Part shown: positions 57,048-64,000 of the stretch, piece by piece
Layout: every line of letters starts with the position of its first letter
How positions within the stretch are numbered: position 1 is the first letter of the stretch
NCBI RefSeq assembly: GCF_004121055.1
Contig: NZ_PYAL01000004.1
Coordinates: 310,001-374,000 of the forward strand
Reading direction: 5' to 3'
DNA from: Achromobacter aloeverae
Lineage (GTDB): Bacteria > Pseudomonadota > Gammaproteobacteria > Burkholderiales > Burkholderiaceae_B
DNA: 64,000 nucleotides
The notes under the pieces: model-generated
What the model was told of the DNA's origin: nothing
The model's input: only the letters and a program-made list of their open reading frames with translations
Databases searched by the model: none
Position numbers and translations under genes: made by a program

Positions 57048-58529
57048 ATGGGTATTGACGCGACCATCCCCCTCGGCATTCGGCCCGCGCAGTCTAGCGG
57101 CGGCATCGGCAGTCTGCTGGGCACCGCGAGCGACGTTGTGAAACTGCGCGCTGCCTCGCAGCAGTTGCAAGCGAACCAGTCCATTTCGCAGGCCTACCAG
57201 CAATCCATTGATCCTCAGACCGGCCAAGTTGATTACGACAAGTTCCAGCAACTTGCCGCTCAGAGTGGCGCGGGTGCGTTCCTGCCGCAGTACATGAATC
57301 AGGTATTGCAACAGCGGAATCAGCAGCAGCAGTACGACACCAGCAAGCTCGAAATGGCCTTGAAGCAGCAGGGCGCCATTCGGGGGATGATCGGATCGCT
57401 CATGCAAAGCCCGAATTACGGCAAAGCCGACATGTCGAGCGATATCGTCAATGCGATCAGTGACGCCGTGAACTCGGGAATCTTGCCCAAGGATCAGGCA
57501 TTGCGCGAACTCAAGAGCGTGCCGCAGGAGCCTGGACAACAGGCGGAATGGGTCAAGCAGCATTTCTTGAATTCCCTGTCGGGGGAAGCGAAGATCGGCG
57601 CGATGCTGCCCCAAGGCTCCGTGCTGAACACGGGCGGCAGCCAGACTCTCTTGAACCGCAACCCTCTCACGGGTGAATCCATGGTGGCAGGGACGGTCCA
57701 GAATACCCCTTCGGCCGATACGATGGTTGGGAACGTTGAAGTCACGAACCCGGACGGCTCGAAGTCGGTTATCACCAAAGCCCAGCAGCTCGGCGCACAA
57801 GCCGGCTTGGGTGGCGCTGGCTATACGGGCCGCTACAACCCTCAGCAGGGCGGGAATCCGGGGTTGATGACGGCGCTTCCGCCTGGACAACAAGCCGCGC
57901 TCACGGCTGCCGCTGGCACATCCAATACGGCCGCGCAAACGCTGCATGACGCCGCAGCGGATGCCCCCATGCGCATCAACTTGTTGGAGCAGGCGCGTTC
58001 CAACCTGGGCAACATCGATACTGGCCCTGGGTCCGACTGGCGCAACACTGCCAAATCATTCCTGAATGCGCTGTCTCCCGACGTAGCGAAAAAGATCGGC
58101 ATCACGGAAGACATCAAGGACTACGACGAGTTCAAAAAGATCCTGACGAACTACGCGTCGTCGGTCTCTGGTGCCATTGGCTCCGGGACTGATGCACGCC
58201 TGAACGCGGCCGTTACGGGGAATGCCAACCCTGGAATCTCCAAGATGGCGAACCAGGACATTCTCACCAAGACCATCGCGGCCGAGAAGATGCGCGCCGC
58301 GCAGGACCTGGCATTCCAAAATTCCGGCCTGACGACCGATCAGTTTAACAAGTGGCAATCGAATTGGAACAAGACCGTCAACCCTGACGCCTTCGTCTTC
58401 ACATCAATGACGCCGGATCAACAAAAGGCCTTCATCGACCGCAAGACGAAGGACGGCACCATTGGCCGCTTCAAGTCAGATCTGGGCAACCTTGTCCGGT
58501 CGGGCATTCTCCAAATGCCGGGGCAATGA
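57048..58529 (+). CDS. ejection (DNA transfer) protein, P22 gp20-like position
   Basis: 493 residues (P22 gp20 has 471), Gln/Ala-rich helices; SSGGIGSLLGTASDVVKLRA, then QQLQANQSISQAYQQSIDP. Second of three adjacent ejection genes. Overlaps the next start by a few bases (ATGATG). Confidence 0.8.
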   Translation: MGIDATIPLGIRPAQSSGGIGSLLGTASDVVKLRAASQQLQANQSISQAYQQSIDPQTGQVDYDKFQQLAAQSGAGAFLPQYMNQVLQQRNQQQQYDTSKLEMALKQQGAIRGMIGSLMQSPNYGKADMSSDIVNAISDAVNSGILPKDQALRELKSVPQEPGQQAEWVKQHFLNSLSGEAKIGAMLPQGSVLNTGGSQTLLNRNPLTGESMVAGTVQNTPSADTMVGNVEVTNPDGSKSVITKAQQLGAQAGLGGAGYTGRYNPQQGGNPGLMTALPPGQQAALTAAAGTSNTAAQTLHDAAADAPMRINLLEQARSNLGNIDTGPGSDWRNTAKSFLNALSPDVAKKIGITEDIKDYDEFKKILTNYASSVSGAIGSGTDARLNAAVTGNANPGISKMANQDILTKTIAAEKMRAAQDLAFQNSGLTTDQFNKWQSNWNKTVNPDAFVFTSMTPDQQKAFIDRKTKDGTIGRFKSDLGNLVRSGILQMPGQ

Positions 58530-61099
58530 TGGCTGACCTCTCCTCAATCATCGACGCTGCCGGCAAACAATGGAATGTTGACCCGACGCTGATTCGTGCC
58601 GTCATTCAGCAGGAGTCAAGCGGCGATCCGTCTGCTGTCAACCTCTCCGGAGGCGGGAAGGGAGCATATGGGGCGATGCAGGTTCGTCAAGCGGCCTTGG
58701 CTGACTACAACCAAGCCAACAGCACCAAGTACACGATGGAAGACCTATTGAAGCCCGAGATTGGGGTGAACGTGGGTGCCTGGTATCTGGGGCAACAGTT
58801 GGACCGCTTCAACGATCCGACTAAGGCGTTGAATGCGTACTATGCCGGCCCGAACTCTGAGGCGGTCCATGCCGGACCTAGCCAATATGCCCAATCCGTT
58901 TTTGGCAAACTTGGTGGGAAGATGCTTCCCGGCATTCCTCAATCGTCTTCCGGGCCGTCCGACGACGAAATCTTCGGGGCGTTCACCGGCCAGAAGCCCG
59001 CAAACGACGACGACGCTATCTTCAATGCGTTTGTGAAGCAGCCCGACGTTACGACCTCGCGCGGCCCTGATGGCGTGATGCGGATCGAAATGAGTGGTGC
59101 GCCCGGGGAAGTCAAGAAAACTGCCCAGCAAGCAGCCTCGGAAGCGGCAGATCGAGCCAAGACCGATACTCAGCCCTCGGAATTCATGCAGGGCCTGGGC
59201 AACTTCGGTCTGGGCACCTATCAGGGGCTGACCGACCTGCCGGCCGGGATTGGCCAGAATGCGGCGCACCAGGGGCAACAGATCCTCCAAGGGATTGATA
59301 GCCTATTCGGAACCGATCTGGCAAAGCGTGCGAACCCTCAAGTTCAGGCGTATGACGCCCAGGCGGCTCAACGCGAGGCCGAATATCAGGCCGCAACGCC
59401 CGGATCCATCCCGGCAGGTACGGGCCGCTTGATCGGCAATCTCATGCCTGCCTTCATCGGCGGCCCTACGGCGGCGGCTGCCCCTATAGAGACCGTCGCC
59501 AAGGGTGCGGGGAGCCTCGCTGCGCGCCTTGGTGGTGGAGAGACCGCTCAGGGTCTAGCTCGGCTCCTCGGGGGCGCCAGCGGAGGATCCTTGCAGGGGG
59601 CTGCTTACGCGGCAAATACGCCGGTGATGGTCAATCCGCAGATTGGCGGACTGGCGGACCTGGTTACGGGGCAGCGGTCGGGGAATGACTATTACCAGCA
59701 GGCTGCACAGAACGCCAAGATGGGCGCTGCATTGGGGGGAGCGCTGCCAATAGTTGGCGCTGGAGCATCCCGTCTGGGTTCTGCTGCTGCTGGCGGGATT
59801 CGTGCATTGATTGATCCTTTTACTCAAGCCGGTCAGCAGAGAATCGCTGAAAACACGCTTGCCCGTGCGGCTGCTGGAGGGCCTCTAACGGCGGATCTAT
59901 CGCAGATCGTCCCAGGGTCAGTTCCAACGCTGGCAGAGGCCACGGGTAATGCAGGCATCGCCACGCTACAGCGCACCTTGCGCGATCTAAACCCCAATGA
60001 GTTTGTCGCTCGAGAAGGGGACAATGCGGCTGCCCGTCTTGCTCAGTTGGGGACTGCGGCAGGAACCCCGGCCGATATTGCTGCTGCCGAAGCCGCTCGA
60101 GATCTGGCGGCTAACTCTGCTCTCACAAATGTGTTCGGCAACAAGGCCGTGGCGGACGCAAAGCCAGTGCTGGACACAATAGATTCGATCCTGAGTGGTC
60201 CGTCTGGCAAGCGCGATGCCGTAGCCCAGAGCCTGAACAATATTCGGTCCAAGATCGTTGACGCAAAGGGCAATCTCGAATCGGATCCCGAAGTTCTCTA
60301 CAACTCCGTGCGCAAGCAGATTGACGACCTGCTGGATAAGCGATTGGCGAATTCCAATCCTGCCGGCATGCAAGCGTCCCGCGAACTGCTGGCCGTAAAG
60401 GATAGCCTGGATGACGCCATTACAAAGGCCGCGCCAGGGTTCGATGCCTATTTACAGGCCTATGCAGATGCTTCCAAGCCGATCAACGCGATGCGGTATC
60501 TGCAAGGTCTCCAACTTACGGACGTAAACGGCAATATCACGCCTCAAAAAATACAGACTGCAATCGCCAAGATCACAAAGGAAGCTGCGAAGCCTGGGGC
60601 GCAGGACGCCAAGTCCATAGCGCCAGATCAGCTAGCAGCACTTAAGTCAATTCGGGATGACCTACTGCGTTCCGGGAAGACCCAGCTTGGCAAGTCGGTT
60701 GGCTCGGCCACCGCTCAAAACCTGGCGACTCAAAACATGCTAGGGCAGGTCCTCCCCGGGAAACTCGGTGCGCTTGCAGGGAAAGCGCCTGCCGGGACTA
60801 TCGGCTCGGCGCTAGGGGGGGGATTGGGGTACTTGATGGGTGGCCCGCTTGGCGCTGCTGCCGGTGGCGCAATCGGTGGCTCCCTTGGACGCACGACCTC
60901 CGGCCTGATGAACATGAACAACGAAGCGATCCAGGGGGCGCTTCAGCAACTGCTCCTAAACGCTCAATCAGGGGCGGCGGCGCTCCAGCGTGCACCGAGT
61001 CTCGCGCCCCCAACGGGTCAGTTGGGGGGTATCCAGCGGCTCTTGTACCCAGCCATCAACGCTACGGCGCCTCGCGGAATCGCTGCGCCACCTCGTTAG
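58526..61099 (+). CDS. ejection protein with lytic transglycosylase domain, gp16-like
   Basis: 857 residues. N-terminal SLT domain at about 5-115: AAGKQWNVDPTLIRAVIQQES (catalytic Glu), GAYGAMQVRQAAL, NVGAWYLGQQ and ALNAYYAGP. The remaining 700 residues are long helices with Gly/Ala membrane-like segments (GLGYLMGGPLGAAAGGAIGG). Opens the cell wall during DNA entry. Longer than P22 gp16 (609), which lacks this SLT layout. Confidence 0.87.
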   Translation: MMADLSSIIDAAGKQWNVDPTLIRAVIQQESSGDPSAVNLSGGGKGAYGAMQVRQAALADYNQANSTKYTMEDLLKPEIGVNVGAWYLGQQLDRFNDPTKALNAYYAGPNSEAVHAGPSQYAQSVFGKLGGKMLPGIPQSSSGPSDDEIFGAFTGQKPANDDDAIFNAFVKQPDVTTSRGPDGVMRIEMSGAPGEVKKTAQQAASEAADRAKTDTQPSEFMQGLGNFGLGTYQGLTDLPAGIGQNAAHQGQQILQGIDSLFGTDLAKRANPQVQAYDAQAAQREAEYQAATPGSIPAGTGRLIGNLMPAFIGGPTAAAAPIETVAKGAGSLAARLGGGETAQGLARLLGGASGGSLQGAAYAANTPVMVNPQIGGLADLVTGQRSGNDYYQQAAQNAKMGAALGGALPIVGAGASRLGSAAAGGIRALIDPFTQAGQQRIAENTLARAAAGGPLTADLSQIVPGSVPTLAEATGNAGIATLQRTLRDLNPNEFVAREGDNAAARLAQLGTAAGTPADIAAAEAARDLAANSALTNVFGNKAVADAKPVLDTIDSILSGPSGKRDAVAQSLNNIRSKIVDAKGNLESDPEVLYNSVRKQIDDLLDKRLANSNPAGMQASRELLAVKDSLDDAITKAAPGFDAYLQAYADASKPINAMRYLQGLQLTDVNGNITPQKIQTAIAKITKEAAKPGAQDAKSIAPDQLAALKSIRDDLLRSGKTQLGKSVGSATAQNLATQNMLGQVLPGKLGALAGKAPAGTIGSALGGGLGYLMGGPLGAAAGGAIGGSLGRTTSGLMNMNNEAIQGALQQLLLNAQSGAAALQRAPSLAPPTGQLGGIQRLLYPAINATAPRGIAAPPR

Positions 61100-61191
61100 G
61101 AAGCCGCTAACGAAGCACCAGATCAGATAAATCGCAGAAAACCACAACATTCGTTCAGTCATAGCCAGAGCATAGATTAGGGGATTCGACC

Positions 61192-62925
61192 ATGGCAAGT
61201 TTGTTGCCCAACGGAAAACAGTACTTCACCGACAACAATGGGAAGCCGTTGGTTGGCGGGAAAGTGTACTTCTATATCCCCAACACCAGCACTAAGAAGA
61301 ACACATATCAGGATCCGGACCAAACTATCCTGAACACCAACCCGGTGATTCTTGATGCGAGGGGGGAGGCCGTTATATGGGGATCTGGCTCGTATCGGCA
61401 GGTCGTCTACGATCAGTTCGACAATCTGATTTGGGATCAATTGACCGAAGACCCTAATGCAAATTTGCTAGGGGATATGATCGATCAGACTTTCTCTGCC
61501 GGGATGGATTACACCCCAGGCGTGACCACCACGCTGATTCTGACGAGTGATTTCGGTTCGGCTTCCAATCTGTGGGTGGACTTCGACGGCACCCCCCAGC
61601 ACGATTTTACCCTCGCAGATCAGGTACTGAGCTTCCCTGCACCAATACCCGTTGGCGTATCCAATGTATATGTTAAAGGCGGTTCTACAGTCGCCATCGG
61701 CGTGCCTGGGAATGGGACTGTTACGGATGCGAAGGTAGCCCCCGGATCCAAACTATACAATCGTATTACGGATTGGGTCGATGTGCGCGATTATGGCGCG
61801 AAGGGCGACGGGGTTACTGATGATACACACGCGTTCAATATGGCCATTGCTGCTGCCTCGGGGAAGGGAGGGGCGATAGTTTATGTGCCGTCTGGCTCTT
61901 ATAGCATTACATCAACTATCACGCTGCCTAACGGTGTAAGCCTCTATGGCGAAAGTGGCGCTGCGGCCTTCCCTGAATTGAACAATATCGCAGTTTCTGA
62001 GCTAATTTGGAACGGATCCACTACGGGTACATTGTGCGCCACCGCAACGAAATGGGCCGGGCGCATAGATAACATCCAATTCAACGCAAACGGCGGCGCT
62101 ACGTGTCAAAAGTTCTTTAGTATCGGTGGATGCTTGTTCAACAATGTCCGCTGGATCAATTCCACACTGATCGGTGTGGATTGGAGTTCCATCTCGGGGG
62201 CGCCGTCTGGGCTAAACACGTTCGTAAACTGCATGTCGTCGCAGCATCAGAACGTAGGCTTCCAGATGAGCGGCCTTGTGGATGCTGCGATTACGTTGAA
62301 TACGTTTGTGAATTGCAGGTTTAGTGGCGCGGATATCAATCTTCGGCTTCTGGAGTACGCAGATACCAACCAATGGTTTGGTGGCAGGGTTGAAGGCGGC
62401 ACGGCCTATGGGCTCATAGTCAATGATCCAAGCGGAGGTTTGAATACCGATTCAATCCTCTTCTCCGGGACAACCTTTGATGGGAATCCTGATATCCCAC
62501 GTCCGATGTGCTATATCGGCCCCCCGGTATCTCCCATGCCATCTGGTGGAGGTAGTACGGTCGTCACGTTTCGTGACTGCCACTTCACAGGAAGCACGGC
62601 GCTCAATGGTGCCGACCCGAGCAATGGGGCGAATATCAAGGTTATTGATTGCCCCGCCTTTGCAATGATGTATGGATATACAGGCGATTATGTACCGGCC
62701 AACGATGTGGCTGTCGGCGCCTCTCCCTTCACGTATACGCATCACGATCCTTATGCCGTGAACGTCGTGATATCTGGAGGCAGCGTGTCGCAAATTAGCT
62801 TCATACGAAGCGGCTTCGAAAGGGCGCTTAGTACGGGATCTGGCTCCTTCATCCTCAATCCGGGCGATGCTCTGAAGATCACATATTCCTCTCCCCCGGT
62901 AGTGTTTACCCGCTGGCAAATCTAG
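61192..62925 (+). CDS. tailspike with head-binding and pectate-lyase-like beta-helix domains
   Basis: 577 residues. Residues 1-95 (SLLPNGKQYFTDNNGKPLVGG, KVYFYIPNTSTKKNTYQDP) form the P22-type head-binding domain; 97-165 is the domain shared with the protein at 53478; from about 195 (WVDVRDYGAKGDGVTDD) a pectate-lyase-type right-handed beta-helix follows. Likely binds and may cleave surface polysaccharide. The protein determines host range. Confidence 0.88.
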   Translation: MASLLPNGKQYFTDNNGKPLVGGKVYFYIPNTSTKKNTYQDPDQTILNTNPVILDARGEAVIWGSGSYRQVVYDQFDNLIWDQLTEDPNANLLGDMIDQTFSAGMDYTPGVTTTLILTSDFGSASNLWVDFDGTPQHDFTLADQVLSFPAPIPVGVSNVYVKGGSTVAIGVPGNGTVTDAKVAPGSKLYNRITDWVDVRDYGAKGDGVTDDTHAFNMAIAAASGKGGAIVYVPSGSYSITSTITLPNGVSLYGESGAAAFPELNNIAVSELIWNGSTTGTLCATATKWAGRIDNIQFNANGGATCQKFFSIGGCLFNNVRWINSTLIGVDWSSISGAPSGLNTFVNCMSSQHQNVGFQMSGLVDAAITLNTFVNCRFSGADINLRLLEYADTNQWFGGRVEGGTAYGLIVNDPSGGLNTDSILFSGTTFDGNPDIPRPMCYIGPPVSPMPSGGGSTVVTFRDCHFTGSTALNGADPSNGANIKVIDCPAFAMMYGYTGDYVPANDVAVGASPFTYTHHDPYAVNVVISGGSVSQISFIRSGFERALSTGSGSFILNPGDALKITYSSPPVVFTRWQI

Positions 62926-62933
62926 GACCGACC

Positions 62934-63620
62934 ATGACGACGCTCAATCCATATCAACTAGTCAACCCAGGAACGTCTACATCAGGGCAGGCCCTTGTGT
63001 CCCAAGGTGCTGGTGTAGCCCCCAAATGGGGGAATGTTCCGGTAGCTAACGTCACTAATGGCGCCTCGACAGCAGGCACTTTGGGGCAGTTCGCTTCCAC
63101 CACATCGGCGCAACTCGCGGGGATCATATCCGATAAGACGGGTAGTGGGTCGCTAGTATTCGGTTCTGCCCCAATGTTGACCACACCGAACATTGTTGGA
63201 TCAGGAAACGGATCGAATGCCGCAGCGGGTTCCGTGGGTGAATTTTTGTCCGTCTCTGTAGCCTCTGGATCTGCCGTATCGTTGACCTCGAATACGGCAG
63301 CTACGATTGCTACCCTGTCCCTAAGCCCTGGCGACTGGGATGTTTGGGGGAATATATGGACGGCGCCGGCAGGAACCACTGCACAAACATTGACAGTAGC
63401 AGGCATCAATATCGCGGCATCGCTGCCGACTGCCCCAGGCAATGGTGCGCTCGTGCAATATCCGTTTTCTGTGGCGGCTGGTGCCGCCATAGGAGCCCCA
63501 GTCGGGACCGTCCGCATAAACATATCAACCGCGACAACCGTTTATCTGGTTTGTCTATCCCAATTTGCCTCAGGCACCAATGGTGCCTACGGTTTCCTAG
63601 GCGCGCGCCGGAGGCGTTGA
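62934..63620 (+). CDS. tail fibre-like protein
   Basis: 228 residues, Ser/Thr/Ala/Gly-rich. STSGQALVSQGAGVAPKWGNV and SGSLVFGSAPMLTTPNIVG are the stalk words of phage tail fibres. A second receptor-binding or accessory protein after the tailspike. TGATG with the next gene. Confidence 0.78.
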   Translation: MTTLNPYQLVNPGTSTSGQALVSQGAGVAPKWGNVPVANVTNGASTAGTLGQFASTTSAQLAGIISDKTGSGSLVFGSAPMLTTPNIVGSGNGSNAAAGSVGEFLSVSVASGSAVSLTSNTAATIATLSLSPGDWDVWGNIWTAPAGTTAQTLTVAGINIAASLPTAPGNGALVQYPFSVAAGAAIGAPVGTVRINISTATTVYLVCLSQFASGTNGAYGFLGARRRR

Positions 63621-63883
63621 TGGATGGCGATGTAAAGAAGTGGGCCATCAGCGCAAAAACGATAGTTTCTACGATCGCGTCGTTCTTCGTGATCATGTCA
63701 GCGCTCGTAGCTGCAATTGGCGGTTGCGTTGGGCTGTATTACGGCCTGGCGAATCGAGTCACGATCCTGGAGGCTAACAGCCAGCATATGGGCGACGATG
63801 TGAAGGACATTAAGGCGATGCTAACTCAGATGGTTATGAACCGCGTCGATAACCGGGCAGACGTGCAGAGGTGGGCGAAATGA
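63620..63883 (+). CDS. membrane protein at start of lysis region
   Basis: 87 residues, one span (TIASFFVIMSALVAAIGGCVGLYYGL) and an amphipathic C-terminal helix (ILEANSQHMGDDVKDIKAML). XhlA- or antiholin-like layout. ATGA with the holin gene. Confidence 0.7.
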   Translation: MDGDVKKWAISAKTIVSTIASFFVIMSALVAAIGGCVGLYYGLANRVTILEANSQHMGDDVKDIKAMLTQMVMNRVDNRADVQRWAK

Positions 63884-64000
63884 GGCTTGTAGATAACTGG
63901 CGCGAGGCCAAGAAATGGTTCTCGATGCACTGCATGGGGGTCGCCACTGGAGTTCAGGGGGCGTGGATCGCATTGCCTGACGACATGCGGCGGTCTATCC
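63880..64000 (+). CDS. holin-like protein, 5' part
   Basis: Starts at 63880 (ATGA overlap) and runs out of the window after 40 residues. MRLVDNWREAKKWFSMHCMG and GAWIALPDDMRRSI are typical of a phage holin family (DUF7940-like). Endolysin and spanins should follow. Confidence 0.75.
   Translation, partial: MRLVDNWREAKKWFSMHCMGVATGVQGAWIALPDDMRRSI

Noticed and set aside
60968-61198. Minus-strand frame beginning with a hydrophobic stretch before the tailspike gene
   Set aside because: The N-terminal MTERMLWFSAIYLIWCF looks like a membrane span, but the rest is antisense to the end of the ejection gene and no ribosome site or partner is present.
61192-63620. Diversity-generating retroelement as in Bordetella phage BPP-1
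   Set aside because: No reverse transcriptase, no Mtd-like gene and no template/variable repeat pair were seen in the window; could still lie to the right.

Overview
The window is a high-GC betaproteobacterial chromosome segment (bases 1 to about 28,020) followed by the left three quarters of an integrated, tailed, P22-like prophage (about 28,025 to beyond the right edge). Four solute receptors of the Bug/tripartite tricarboxylate family or a similar periplasmic type, IclR/GntR/LysR regulators beside small catabolic clusters, and the overall style point to Bordetella or a near relative in the Alcaligenaceae. This is inferred from gene families, since no rRNA or housekeeping marker is present.

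Host part, left to right: the end of an alpha/beta hydrolase and a Bug receptor; a leftward three-gene polysaccharide O-acetylation operon (an MBOAT membrane acyltransferase and two SGNH-fold proteins); a TauD-type dioxygenase, Bug receptor and GntR regulator cluster with a near-perfect 38-base palindrome in front; an IclR regulator divergent from a seven-gene operon that encodes a Pot-type ABC importer (ATPase, two permeases, binding protein) and a three-subunit opine/hydroxyproline-type flavin dehydrogenase; a fused LplT-acyltransferase-AMP ligase (Aas-like); a leftward lyase, Bug receptor and class I fumarase operon divergent from a GntR/UTRA regulator, with a palindromic operator between them; a LysR regulator, a GNAT acetyltransferase and a Fic-fold protein with an altered active site.

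The prophage is inserted in a tRNA-Ser(CGA) gene. Its 3' part, from the anticodon arm to CCA, remains at the left junction with its terminator, and the integrase lies next to it. A leftward early arm (28,190-38,042) carries integrase, excisionase, Gp157, an ssDNA-binding-like protein, a Sak4-like ATPase, a Lar-like protein and many tiny genes chained by ATGA overlaps, seven of which are short enough to be missed by gene finders. The immunity region (38,141-39,112) has a short repressor with no protease domain, a TTG-started membrane peptide in the position of lambda rex, a Cro-like gene that appears to be leaderless, and a terminator. A rightward arm carries a CII-like protein, a replication initiator with internal iterons, an HNH-type protein and a RuvC-like resolvase. 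The late region follows P22 gene order: small and large terminase, portal, scaffold, coat, gp4-like, gp10-like, a needle-position protein, three ejection proteins, tailspike, and the start of the lysis genes.

The most unusual content is between 44,082 and 44,490 and again at 49,633-49,832. A bipartite element (TTG, 18-base spacing to TAGGCT, inside the invariant GATACCTAGGCTT) occurs three times, each in front of a late transcription unit and each followed at once or within a few bases by a perfect or near-perfect hairpin. The first copy leads into about 340 bases of non-coding DNA that folds into a series of strong helices and ends in a rho-independent terminator. I read this as a phage late promoter family with a structured, terminated leader RNA, which may be an undescribed RNA.
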